This document shows, one piece after another, positions 1 to 11,200 of a stretch of DNA of 64,000 nucleotides. The notes beneath the pieces were generated by a model. The model had not been told where the DNA came from. It did not search any database and saw only the letters and a list, made by a program, of their open reading frames with translations. Source of the stretch: Cunninghamia lanceolata (Eukaryota; Streptophyta; Pinopsida; Cupressales; Cupressaceae). The stretch is taken from the NCBI GenBank assembly GCA_027924645.1, contig BSBN01000297.1, positions 9,486,001 to 9,550,000 of the forward strand, in the 5' to 3' direction. The translations under genes and the position numbers were made by a program. Positions within the stretch are counted from its first letter, which is position 1. Each line of letters begins with the position of its first letter.

Positions 1-204
1 ATTATTTTTAAATTAATGTATGCAAATAATTTTAAAAGGGTAATTATTATTTTATTTAATGCAAATAATACTAGGGGGAAGTCACTATTGAGTGCAAATG
101 AAATGAGTATCTAAATTCATTTTGGGTTGATATAATACATTAATTGGTATTTCCTTTTTATTAACATAGAGTAAAGTAGAGTATAGAATGCACTATTTTA
201 ATTA
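1..204. other. AT-rich non-coding DNA, no gene seen
   Basis: This stretch is AT-rich and has no reading frame or recognisable repeat. It leads directly into the telomere-like array. Confidence 0.6.
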
Positions 205-2164
205 AGGTTAGGGTTATCTTGAAAATTAGGGTTAAGGCTAAAATTAGAGTTAGAAATAGGGTTAGGGTTAGTGTTAGAATTAGGGTTAGGGTTAGAGTTA
301 AAATTAGGGTTAGGGTTAGAATTAGGGTTATGGTTAGGGTTAGGGTTACAACTATAATTAGGGTTAATGTTAGAATTAGAGTTAGGGTTAGGTTACAATT
401 AGGGTTAAGGTTAGTAATAAGGTTAGGGTTAAGGGTTGAATTATGGTCAAGGGTAGGATTAGAGTTAGGGTCAAGGTTAGGGTTAGGGTTAAAATTAGAG
501 CTATGTTTAGGGTTAGAATAAGCTTTAGGGTTAGGGTTAGGGTTAGAGTTAGAATTAGGGTTAGGGTTAGAATTAGGGTTATGGTTAGGGTTAAATTAGG
601 GTTAATGTTAGAATTAGGGTTAGGGTTATGGTCAAAATTAGAGTTAGGGTTGGAATTGTAGTTATAATTAGGGTTACGATAGGGGTTAGAATTATAATTA
701 CAATTAGGGTTATAATCAAAATAGGGAGAAAATTAAAATGAGAACTAGGGTCAAAAGTACAGTTAGGGTTATAATAACGGTTAGGGTTAGGGTGAGAATC
801 AAGGTTAGGGTTATAACTGAGGTTAGGGTTAGGGTTTAAATTAGAATTAGGGTGAAGCTTATAATTAGGGTTAGGGTTAGGATTATGGTTAGGGTTAGGG
901 TTAGAATTAGGGTTAGGGTTAGGACTATAATTAGGGTTATTTTTATAATTAGAGTTAAGGTTAATGTTATAATTAGGGTTAAGGTTAGTACTAAGGTTAG
1001 GTTTAGGGTTTGAATTATGGTCACTATTAGGGTTAGAATTAGGGTTAGGGTTAGGGTTAAAATTAGAGCTATGTTTAGGGTTACAGTTAAAAATAGGGTG
1101 ACAATTACAATGAGAATTAGGGTCAAAAGTAGGGTTAGGATTATAATAAGGATTAGGGTTAGGGTGAGAATTGGGGTTAAGGTTAGAAATAATGTTAAGG
1201 TTAGGGTTAGGGTTTGGGTTTCACTTACAATTAGGATTAGGGTTAGAGTTAGGGTTACGGTTAAAATCAGAGCTATTTTTAGGGTTAGAATTAAAAAATA
1301 GTGTGAGAATTAGAATGAGAATTAGGATCAAAAGTAGGGTAAGGGTGATAATTAGTGTTAGGGTTAGAACTAAGGTTTGGGTAAGTGTTAGGGTTCAAAT
1401 TAGTGTTAGAATTAAAAATATGTTTAGAATCAATTTCATGGTTGGGCTTAGAATTAGGATTAGCATTAGGTTTAGGTTTAAAATTAGAGATACAGTTATG
1501 GTTAGAATTATAAATAGGGTTAGAACTAGGGTTGGATATAGGCTTATGATTAGGGTCAAGATTCATGTTGGGATTATAATTATAATTAGAATAAGAATTA
1601 AAATCAGGCTTACTAATAGGGTTAGGGTTATTATTATAATAAGGGTTAGGGTTAGGGTTATTATTATAATAAGGGTTAGAGTCAGGGTGAGAATTAGAGT
1701 TAGGGTTCAAATCAATGTTAGAATTAAGTTTATGGTTAGAATCAAGTTTATGGTGAGGGTTAGAATTAGGATTAGTGTTAGGGTTAGAGCTAGAGTTAGA
1801 ATTAGGGTTAGGGTTATAATAAGGGTTAGAATTAGAATTAATGTTAGGGTTGGGTTTAGAAATAGGGTTAGAGATAAAATTAGAATTAGAAATAAGGTTA
1901 GGGTTAGTGTTAAAATTAGGTTAGGGTTAGAGTTAGAATTAAGGTTACTATTAGAATTAGGATAAGAATTAGACTTACAATTAAGGTTAGGGATAGAATT
2001 CAAGTTAGTGATAGACTTAGGGATAGGTTTAGAATTAGCGATATAGCTATGGTTAGAATTATAGATAGAGTTAGAACAAGGGTTGCATATATGATTATGA
2101 TTAGGGTTAGAATTAGGGTCAAGATTCATGTTAGGATTATAATAGGGTTAGGGTTATTATTATA
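205..2164 (+). repeat. Degenerate telomere-like array, TTAGGG orientation
   Basis: About 1.96 kb is built almost entirely of the hexamer TTAGGG and one-base variants (TTAGAA, TTAGGA, TTATGG, TCAGGG). Perfect short runs such as GGGTTAGGGTTAGGG are mixed with the alternating form GGGTTAGAATTA. The six-base period leaves several frames open for long stretches and yields meaningless Arg/Val/Ile or Leu/Thr polymers, so these are not annotated as genes. The unit is a hexamer. Most land plants, including conifers, are known for the heptamer TTTAGGG, so this is either a variant telomere relic or a microsatellite-like expansion. Confidence 0.9.
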
Positions 2165-2453
2165 ATTATTAATCTAACCCTAATTCTTACCATAACTATA
2201 AGATTACACTCAACATTATTTTATAAGCCTCAAAACCCTCAATCTAATTATATTTCTAAATCTATCCCTATTTAACATAATTCTAACCATAATTTTGGTC
2301 GTAATTCTAATACTAACACTAACCCTAACCCTAACCCTATTTCTAATCATAATTTTAACCCTAATTATCACCATAACTCTAATACTAATCATAACCCTAA
2401 TTCTAACCTAAGCACTAACCCTAACCCTAATTTTAAACCCTAACTCTAATTCT
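2165..2453 (-). repeat. Degenerate telomere-like array, CCCTAA orientation
   Basis: Immediately after the TTAGGG array the strand flips. From about 2173 the units read CTAACCCTAA and variants for about 280 bp. The switch lies in a short AT-rich joint (ATTATTATAATTATTAAT). Together the two blocks form a (TTAGGG)n-(CCCTAA)n head-to-head arrangement. The right block is shorter and more diverged. Confidence 0.85.
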
Positions 2454-2614
2454 AAATATAATATATAATATAATATAAAATTTTAATTATTAATATATTA
2501 TAATAATAAATTTTATAAATATTATATATAATTATAATATAATATATTATAATAATATATCTAATCTATATTATAATTAATTATAGTAATTCTTATAATT
2601 ATATAATATAGTTA
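2454..2614. repeat. AT-rich simple-sequence block
   Basis: About 160 bp consist almost only of A and T, with recurring ATATAATATA and TTATAATAAT motifs. It lies between the telomere-like array and the foldback element. No coding potential. Confidence 0.7.
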
Positions 2615-2860
2615 GAAATAGGCTTCCCACTCCGGATGCTACTAGCATACCTATATTTAAAAATTATATCTAAAGTACGCCGAGAGATATCTAAAATTAT
2701 ATCTAAAGTATGCCGAGAGATATCCTTCTCGAAGTGCCTATTTTTTTAATCAATGTACCACACATAGATGGAAATAAGCGCCTCAAGAAGGATATCTCTT
2801 GGCATACTTTAGATATATTTTTTAAATATAGGTATGCTAGTTTAGTTACACCCTTATTTC
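2615..2860. mobile_element. Foldback or MITE-like hairpin element
   Basis: The left part (CTAGCATACCTATATTT then TCTAAAGTACGCCGAGAGATATC, 2642-2690) is the reverse complement of the right part (GATATCTCTTGGCATACTTTAGA then AAATATAGGTATGCTAG, 2791-2840). The outer ends GAAATA (2615) and TTATTTC (2854-2860) also pair. A 31-33 bp segment of the left arm is tandemly duplicated (2661-2691, 2693-2723), and the inner copy extends the pairing to about 2736 against 2780. The loop lies around 2740-2770. No transposase is encoded, so this would be a non-autonomous hairpin element. The target duplication was not resolved. Confidence 0.65.
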
Positions 2861-3842
2861 AAATCTATGCCATCTTTAAAAGAAGGGAACACTAACAACA
2901 TGTACTCTATGATGGCTTAAAAACACCACCACATTTACATAGGGGAAAGAGGTGGTAATAAAAACCATGGAAAACAAAAGTAGTTAGGAAATAAAAATGT
3001 CAGTATGAGAGTTATATACCGAAAGTTAGCCCTGGGTTATATGAATGTTTCGAGAAACTCAGTCCCTTATAATCGTTCAAGGAGGTTAGTTGGACCTCTC
3101 CTCACGTGATGAAAGCGAAAGTATAAGTGAGACCGCTCCTTTTTGTCTCCTCGCTGTCCCTCGTGCTAATTTGCAGGCCTTCCTCTGTAGTCCCCTACAA
3201 ATGGTCTCACTTATACACCTACTGTACGGCTTGAAATTTATAATGGCTCTATACACCTACATCCGATGAACTGAGATCTCTATGTCTATTTGATAGGCAG
3301 TTTAATATATATAGACTGTTAAAGATTTCCGGTATAATATGTTATAATATACTCCACCAAATTTATTCTAAGATTGGCGATCCGGTGATTACAAATATAA
3401 AAGTTGAGTACAGTGCCAACAGGAAAGAGGGGGGAATTCTGTATTTCTTTAAATGGTAATCTGTAGAGATTGGAGATCCGATAGCTACTTTCTAGATCCT
3501 TAAATTTTAATAAATTTAGTAAGGATATAAACAGACATGCATGCAGCAGTCAATGCTTTTTAATTCATAAGTTGGTCTTGCAGCTTCTTACCAGGAAAGC
3601 TGGTTTGTCCTTTTAGTGAGGATATCGTCAAACATGGCTGTTGTACCAGAAGCTGACAAGCGTCAAAAGGTTTCATCCACGTGAATGCTGTGGAGCGAAG
3701 TCGTTTTATAAAAAATGGTAAAGTTGCTTTACAAATAGTCGTATGGCATGAGGGAACGGTATTGTAGGCCGTCAACACCACTTTAACAGGGGAAATTTGC
3801 GCAACTTTAAGCAATTCCGTCGAAAGAGCATGATATGTGCAT
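2861..3842. other. Intergenic region upstream of the peptide gene
   Basis: No protein-coding frame is convincing here. A 14-bp perfect inverted repeat, GTATAAGTGAGACC (3121-3134) and GGTCTCACTTATAC (3203-3216), could form a stem around a 68-base loop. A minus-strand open frame at 3560-3814 has no recognisable motif and is treated as chance. The last 300 bases are the distal promoter region of the gene starting at 4024. Confidence 0.5.
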
Positions 3843-3856
3843 CACGTGTGACGTCA
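3843..3856 (+). promoter_or_regulatory. G-box abutting a palindromic TGACGTCA element
   Basis: CACGTG (3843-3848) is directly followed by TGACGTCA (3849-3856). Both are classic plant bZIP sites (G-box and C-box/CRE type). CACGTG also binds bHLH factors. They lie about 45 bp upstream of the TATA box and 170 bp upstream of the start codon at 4024, a normal position for a proximal promoter. Regulation by stress- or light-responsive bZIP factors is an inference. Confidence 0.6.
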
Positions 3857-3898
3857 CCAATAGACTAGACTAGATTATTCTAGGTCCTACTCGCCTGC

Positions 3899-3907
3899 TA
3901 TATATAA
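3899..3907 (+). promoter_or_regulatory. TATA box of the peptide-precursor gene
   Basis: TATATATAA lies 117 bp upstream of the ATG at 4024. Transcription would start near 3930, giving a 5' leader of roughly 90 bases with no upstream in-frame problem visible. Confidence 0.6.
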
Positions 3908-4023
3908 CTACCTATGCCTCCTGTTACTAACATACGATCGATACTCATGTTGGAACAAACCAAAGTTTCAACCAGACCCGAATTCCTGTTGTTGAAAGGC
4001 TTAGAGCAAGTAAGAAAACTAAG

Positions 4024-4416
4024 ATGAACCCTAGAGCAATATTAATGTTGGTTGCATGTTTGGAGATGGCGGTTTTAATGGAAGGGGCAGGTCGCTATTC
4101 ACTCACAAATCTGGAAGCGAGGCTTGCAGCTCCAGGAGGTCCCAACCCTGGTGGCAATTCTCATAATTTGTTGGAGCGGGTAGAGGCTGGACCAAATCCA
4201 GGCAGCAACTCGATTACAGTTGCAAAAGCAGGTCCCAACCCAGGAGGCAATTCAATCGGAGATCGTAAACATGATCAGCAATTCCGCATGTCTGGTGGCG
4301 GGATTACCCACGGAGGACATGCAAACATTAAGGGACAATTCTTCTCCGGTGAATCGGCTACGGACATAGATAGAATTAAGCAGACGAGCAAGAGCGTCCT
4401 TTCTTTCAAACCTTAA
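4024..4416 (+). CDS. Small secreted peptide precursor with three GPNPGGNS repeats
   Basis: This is a 130-residue protein and the one convincing intact host gene. Residues 1-23 form a plausible signal peptide: charged start, hydrophobic ILMLVACLEMAVLM, then small residues GAG before Arg24. The mature part holds three near-identical cores, GPNPGGNS (39-46), GPNPGSNS (56-63) and GPNPGGNS (70-77), 17 and 14 residues apart. Basic or acidic spacers separate them. A Gly/His/Ser-rich tail without cysteines follows (80-130). The GPNP core recalls CLE-type signalling peptides (x-P-x-G-P-N-P), but the final His residues and the C-terminal position usual for CLE are missing. A multi-copy CLE-like or other proline-rich hormone precursor is therefore an inference. 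The start is the first ATG after a TATA box, and the repeats have preserved reading frame and spacing. Alternatively it is a structural secreted peptide. Confidence 0.65.
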   Translation: MNPRAILMLVACLEMAVLMEGAGRYSLTNLEARLAAPGGPNPGGNSHNLLERVEAGPNPGSNSITVAKAGPNPGGNSIGDRKHDQQFRMSGGGITHGGHANIKGQFFSGESATDIDRIKQTSKSVLSFKP

Positions 4417-4727
4417 ACCCCGCAATAGAGAGCAGCAGAACAAGGAGAGAATAAGCTGCGCCGACGAGAATGGCGCGCAAGTATTTACTCAGCAATCATT
4501 ATGGCCATTTGCATCCCCTTAGATGTAGAGCTTTAGAAAATGCTTTACCCTCTGCAAAGCCAGCCAACACCTCTGGTTTGGCGTAGGAAGCAACAATAAC
4601 TACAATGGGCAAGCAGCTGTGATCTCTTTATTTAGCCCATCATTTCGGTAGGGGTTCTATATTTTCTTATTAGTACCTGCCTTCCACAGCACTATTGTAA
4701 TCAAAATTCTTATGTAATTCTTTTTAA

Positions 4728-4733
4728 AATAAA
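4728..4733 (+). terminator. Putative polyadenylation signal
   Basis: AATAAA lies about 312 bp after the stop codon of the peptide gene, downstream of T-rich sequence. A duplicated AAATCAATGGTAAT motif follows (4731 and 4766) with A-runs. It is a plausible 3' end for that transcript, but no cleavage site can be proven. Confidence 0.4.
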
Positions 4734-4799
4734 TCAATGGTAATCAAGTATTGTTTAAAAAAAAATCAATGGTAATTAGGTATTTTTTTATGTTAAACA

Positions 4800-6085
4800 T
4801 TTTCCAAAGTCTATATGCAAATACTATTTAAAAATTAAATTATGAATAATTTATTTGACTCCTATCTTTTGGCTTTTATTTTAATTGGCTCATATTTTTA
4901 TAGGCAAGTCTTCCTTATTCACTAAAATCACACCACGTGTCAACACCAAAATTTTACACAAATAAACTTCAGTTCAAATTAGTTCCAAAATGACAAAAGC
5001 ACTTTAGATGTCATAAGTTTTTCCATAATAGTTAATTCCTTAAACTTAAGATCCACAAAACATATGTAAATGTGTGTTTTGTTCTCTTCAAAATTTAAGC
5101 ATTGATTCAAAGTTTTGCAAATTTAGTGTTTTTCACTATGCATGTGACACAAACCACCAAAGTTTTATCCTATCAACTGATAAACCTCAATAAAAACTTT
5201 TAGACTTATTGGATAGACATATGGAGCTGAAGGCAAATTATTTTAATGTTCTTGAATCTATCAGGTGTCTAGTGTAGCTTTATGGTTTTGAACTTTAATA
5301 TTTTGTGGATTTTGGTAGCTTTAACTTTTCCTCGTAGAAATTCTTGAATATTTAAACTTTGAGGAGATTTTGGTTGAAATTTCTAGTGTTGAAGTTAGAG
5401 GGTTAAACTTTAATGGTCTATGTGTTTTAGCTATGTTTAGAGCTTCAAACACTTAAATGAATCTCAAGATTTTTCTTGCTTTTCTAGGCTAGATCTTCTC
5501 TGAAGATTCCTAATTGCAAATGATAATGCTAGACAACACACTTCAAGCTATACTTGCAACTTCATGACTAGAAGAATGAAAATAATATAGTTGTTTTATT
5601 GGCTAGATGATCCAGGAAAAGCTTTATTTAGGTGTATAGGCTAGATCTTCTATGGACATTGTAGATTCAACTTGAACTACTGAGGGCAACGACTAATTTA
5701 TAGCGGAGAAATATTATGTGAATTTTTCTCCAAAATGGAAAAAAAAAAGATAATTATGAATAACCCTCTAAAATTATAAGAGGATAAAGTTTATTTTACC
5801 CTTTATAATTAAAAAGGAGACGGAAAATAAAGGATATTATGATCCTTTAGTTAAAAGGAAGATAAATAAAGAATAATTATGAAAAACCCTTTTTAGGGAG
5901 GAGTTATTATGTTTTTTAAACCATTATTAATGACAACCTTTGTGAAAAGGTGTGATGGTTTAGAAATCACCCTTAAAAGGTTATATAAGGCATTTGTGTG
6001 AGACTTGAAATGGGCATGGAAAACATTCAAGGAAATATAAGGAAAGATAGGCAAGAAATCACGAAAGAGAAGGATTATATATTTG
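4800..6085. other. AT-rich intergenic DNA, no gene seen
   Basis: There are no credible reading frames, LTR pair or RNA gene. Two short related stretches (GGCTAGATCTTCT at about 5487 and 5638) are the only internal repetition noticed. Confidence 0.5.
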
Positions 6086-6170
6086 ATAGTAGAAAGTATA
6101 CAGGAAAAGTATACATGAAAGTATATAGGAAAGTATATAGAAAAAGTATACAAGAAGGTATATAGGAATC
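6086..6170 (+). repeat. Short minisatellite, GAAAGTATATAG-type unit
   Basis: About six imperfect copies of a 13-16 bp unit (variants AGAAAGTATACAGGAAA, GAAAGTATATAGGAAA, AGAAGGTATATAGG) run head to tail. There is no coding meaning. Confidence 0.7.
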
Positions 6171-6280
6171 AGAGGGCACAAAGGAGTACAGATTAGGGTC
6201 TTTGGCTGGACATTGAGCATTTGGAGAAGGAGCACACATAGTATGTCAAACTTGGGGTACAATGTACACCCGGGAATATT

Positions 6281-6522
6281 GTAAGGTATATATGAAATTA
6301 TGATATTTTATTGTTAAATAATTTAATAATGATTACTAAAGTGAATAATGCATTTGTGAATTATGTGTTTATTCTATTATTGTATTGGGAGTTTAATGAG
6401 AAAACCATGGAAATTATTTAATGATTGGAAAAGCTTAAAATATATTATTTTAGAGTAGTGGAACTAGTGTAAGAGGAAGAAATGACAAGTCTTGATGGGC
6501 ATATGAAAGGCCAGGTGATTCA
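6281..6522 (+). repeat. Left arm of a 242-bp inverted repeat pair
   Basis: This segment is the reverse complement of 16792-17033, with the same length and about 14 mismatches counted by eye (about 94% identity). It begins GTAAGGTATATATGAAATT and ends CCAGGTGATTCA. Similarity stops abruptly at both ends. It may be a fragment of a dispersed element. Confidence 0.8.
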
Positions 6523-8251
6523 ATTTTTAAAAGAGGAGAGTGGAGGAATGAGAAGGAGGTGGAAAAAGAATTGTGGATTTTCTTGTTTTCCATTCCACAG
6601 GCTTATTGTTACACATCTTTGCCATGATTTGGAGATTGATCAGGGTACTACAATCATAATCACAGCATGAGGGATCATAAAAATGAATTAGATCATGGTT
6701 TTCTTTCTTCAACGAAATAATCTTATTTGTTGTTTTAGAGATCAATATGGGGGCAGAGCGACTGAGATTCAGCTCAGGGAAAAAGGAGAGGAGATTCTAA
6801 CTCCTACTTAGATTTTATCTCTGCATGTATGGTGAAAGGTATTTTATAGATTAAATCATTTATCCTTTTGTTGTGTTATTCATTCTATATCTATGAAAGT
6901 TCGTTGCCAATTGTTTAAAGTTTTGAAGATGTGAGATGAACATTTCACCAGCCAATGTTTTGGCTTTTGAATCATGTATTGTTCTTCATTTTCATTTGTG
7001 CCATTCCTTATGCTATGCATCAATGTTTATTTTTGACTCTCCATAATTTAGAATCATTTATTCCAATGTGCCTTTGCACCAAGTGCATTCGTCTGTGAGC
7101 CTGGATTTGTTTCTTCATTCGGCATATAAGATTTTATATGGAAACGAGAGTAGTTTATCACTTTATCTTTTATATATTATACAGTTTTGACATTGGCCAT
7201 CCATGTGTAATAGGCCACCACAACTTTTGTATTGTCAATCCTTTGTATTGGTGATCCACCTACACTCTGCCACCACAAATTTATAAGATAACTTTTAAAG
7301 GTTGCCTTATTATGGTAAGTATTTTTGAACCAGTGCCATGTTTTTACTAGTGTACATGCTTGCAATTTAGGGAGTTCATTGGTGTCTCTCAAGATGATTA
7401 CTCAAATTGAAACTTGGGTTGTTACCATCGTTTCATATCCATTTTGATTTGCAGTTAGAGAAATGGAGTTGTCACTGTGGTTAGTAGTGTGGGTCAGTAC
7501 CATTGTTCCATATCTATTAGGTATGTCTTCACATGGTGCTTAGTGCAGACCTACATATGTCTTCTTGCTAGGTTGATTTCCTTGCTGGGTGTTGCTGTAG
7601 CTTACAATTATAAATTAGCCATGCTAGGACCCATCATTATTTTCCTTGGATCTTATAATTCTCCATGGGGTCTCCTTGTCCCTTGAGCGGCGTTATTATT
7701 CGTGAAGTTTTTTTAATTTCTGCAACAGTTTCTTATCTCTGGCAGCTTAATCCTTCAAGCTGAGCGTTGTTGGTAATTAAATTAGGTGGCAATAAGATTA
7801 ATTTGAGTTCAGGCAACTATTACTTATCCTATTTTTAGCCTTAACACGTAGCCACATTCCTAGACATTATCATAATAGTTTGCATATCTCCTCCGTTAAA
7901 GCGTTCCATTTCCATTCCTCAGGTGGGCTAGTATAAAATAAGATCTATTGTTTAAGTAACTTGTTTGCCAGTTATATAATAGATGCATTAATTATTCATT
8001 GGGAGCATTAACTCTTTTCCTTATACTTAATAACTCTATAATGATAAAACTAGTTTAAGATAGTTCTATTTATAAACTCTTGATTTAAAAGGATTTAGAA
8101 TTCAATATTATAAGTTTATTATGATAATGATTTATTAACCATGTTGTTATTTTGGATTTGATGGACAATTTATTCTATTAGTTGGAAATATTGTTTGGTC
8201 TCTAATAAAGTTGCAATGAGTTTTCCATACCCGAAAGTTGATCATATTCAT
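6523..8251. other. Non-coding DNA between the inverted-repeat arm and the LINE
   Basis: Only short open frames without motifs are present. A possible splice-acceptor-like sequence (TTTTCCATTCCACAG, near 6586) is not enough to call a gene. Confidence 0.45.
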
Positions 8252-8256
8252 TTTTT

Positions 8257-11200
8257 TTAACAAAAAGGAGGGGTAAAAGTTTTATTAAAACAAGAAGAAG
8301 TACAAAGCAAGGGAATCCTATCAAGCTCCACCAAGTGATCCAACTGTTGAGACAGATTTGGGGGTAAACAACCTTGGTCCATCAAATTCCAATCATGAAT
8401 ATGTTCAGAAGCCCATTTAGCCAAACAATCAACAACACTATTCCATTCTTTAGGAATATGAGTAAAAGTAACAAACTCCAAAGAATCACAAAGGTTAAGA
8501 ATCTAAGCAACAATCAAAGACAAATGCCAGCTGACATCATCTAAATGTCGCCTATTCAACAAGTTCACCACAACCTGGGAATCAGACTCACATATGATCC
8601 TTCGCCAACCCAATTGACTTCCATGCTCCACAGCCGTTAAAATAGCCTAAGCCTTCATAAGATTATTAGTATGGAGACCCTTATAAACAAAAAAGATAAA
8701 TTGAACATCTCCAGAGCTATCCCGACCAACACCACCAATTCTAGCATGACTAGGATTTCCTCGAGAAGAGACATCCGTGTTGATTTTTAAGACACCCTGC
8801 AGAGGAGGAGACCATCTCCCCTCCCTATTCACCTTCGGGGTAGGATGTCTACATCTATTGTGCATGAGCTAACGTTGCTGAGGTGGAAGATGAAGATGAT
8901 TACAACAACCAACATCACAAGGATCCACTGATGCTATGAGATCACACTTAGCCACAACAGTTTCTCCCAAAGAATGCAAAATTTTCCACCACAAGTGAGG
9001 GGCCACCACCATCTCCTCCTAAAAAATATGTTGATTTCTTTCCAACCAAAGGTTCCAGATAATAAACGATGGGCCAATAGCCCAAGCTTCTTGAAGAAAG
9101 GAAGTAGAAACAGGAGCCCTGCCACATCGATCCACAAATTCAGCCAATGAGGAAACATGCCAACAGGGCTTATTCCACACCCTCCACCAAAAATGCCAAA
9201 TCTCCCTAGCATAGGAACATTGGAAGAAGAGATGAGAGACACTCTCCTCATAGTTACGACACAAAACACACATAGAAGGGCCTTGGAACCCACACTTACA
9301 CAAATTATGCCAAGTGAGACACCAGTTTTGAGAAACTAACCACATGAAGAAAGTGCACTTGGGCTACGACAACTTGTGCCAAACATGCTTCCACCAAGGG
9401 ACCTCATTATCCCCAAACAACTACCTACCAAGCTACTTATAACTAGTAGACACAAAGTACTTTCTAGTCAAATTAGAACCATCCCAAGCCAACACATCAG
9501 GTCCCCTCAAAGAATTACAAGCACGGGAAGCCAGAAGTTGAGCAAGCTCACGCCTATCTTCCTTAGACCCTCCAAGTGGCCACTCAGAAGGAAGTTTCCA
9601 ACGAAAGCTTACAGCTGATCCATAATGATATGCAAACTTATAATGCTCAATGGTATCCCAGCCAGCCACAAAAAAAACATCAGAAAGTGACTAGACATGA
9701 GGAAGAGTAGAGAGAATAGGTGGGTGACCATCCCAAGAATCTAACAAAAAAAGAGCCTGTGACCCCGAATGACAAATCCAAAAAAGCGTAGCTTAATCAA
9801 CTGAGCCCCACCTTTCAAAGTATTCCAAATCATAGAACCACTCCCCTCCAGAGGATAATGAGGAACCTCAAAAGAAGAAACACCCCTAAGATATTTATGG
9901 TTGAGAATATGGGCCCATAACTGATGCTGATTAGTACACCAACGCCAGTAAAGCTTAGCAGCAAGAACTTTCCCATTCAAAATAGTAGTGTAAACCAAGA
10001 CCACCCTCCTACTTTGGTCTACATACAGAATTCCACTTAACAAGGCCCACTTAGTAGACAACAAGTTACCACTCCAAAGAAATTGACGTGACAGGGCATC
10101 AAATTCCCTAAGGAAATACAAAGGGGCCACTTAAACAAAGCATCTGTAGATAGGAAGGGCCTGGGTAACTGACTTGAGAAGAGTCACTCTAGCAGCTGTA
10201 GACAACCACAGATGAGTCCAATGAGTAACCTTCCGCCTCAGCTTTTCAAGCAACATCTGCCACGAGGACCTAGGCTGACGTCCAATAGCAAGAGGAACAC
10301 CCAAATAGACCAAGGGAAGAGACCTAATTTGAAATTGCAACATAGCTGCAATTTGCCTTTGGATAGCCTGAGGTGTATTAAAAAAGAAAATAGAAGACTT
10401 TTTCTCATTGACTTTTTGACCCGAAGTAGCAAGGTAGATATCCAAAGCTTGCCTAAAGGATTCAGTTTCTCAGATATGAGACAACCCCATAAGAGAAGTA
10501 TCATCCGCAAACTGGAGATGAGAAATCGTTGGCAGACCCAAGCCCCACTGCCAACCATGAATCGGGCCTTGAGAAACTTGAAATTTAAGAAACTGACTCA
10601 GCCCCTCTGCCATAATAATAAACAGATAAGGAGAGAGTGGGTCCCCCTGATGGAGGCCTCTAGTAGCACCAAAAGGCTCTGAAGGTTCACCATTCACAGT
10701 AACCAAAAAAGAGGAGGAAGTCACACAACTCAAAATCCAACTTACCCAATCCAAAGAAAAACCAAAGGCTAACATAATCTTCTGAAGAAAACTCCATTTA
10801 ACTCTATCATAAGCTTTGGCCATATCCACTTGATGAACATAGACTGCTCCGAAGAGGTCGCCATGGAATGTATGACCTCAGAGGCTACCACCATCCCATC
10901 CAAAATTTGCTGACCCACCACAAAGCCTCCTTGCTCTTCAGAAATGACAACGAGTAGGCAAGGTTTAAGCCTCTCAACAATCAATTTCGTGATAATCTTA
11001 TACACCACATTACAAAGCACAATAGGTCTAAAGAATTCAAGCCTATTAGCACCTTCCTTTTTAGGAATGAGAACCAGAAAAGTAGCATTCAGGGCTCGTA
11101 GCATCTGCTTACTATGAAGAGACTCCCGGACAACCTCCAACAAATCCAGCTTCACAATATCCCAAAACTCCTAGAAAAATTCAACTAGAAAACCATCAGG

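Noticed and set aside
219..2129. Several long open frames (60-264 residues) in the telomere-like array, on both strands
   Set aside because: They are Arg/Val/Ile, Leu/Thr or Asn/Pro polymers produced by a six-base repeat without stops in some frames.
3560..3814. 84-residue minus-strand frame upstream of the peptide gene
   Set aside because: No motif and no promoter. It overlaps the promoter region of a better supported gene.
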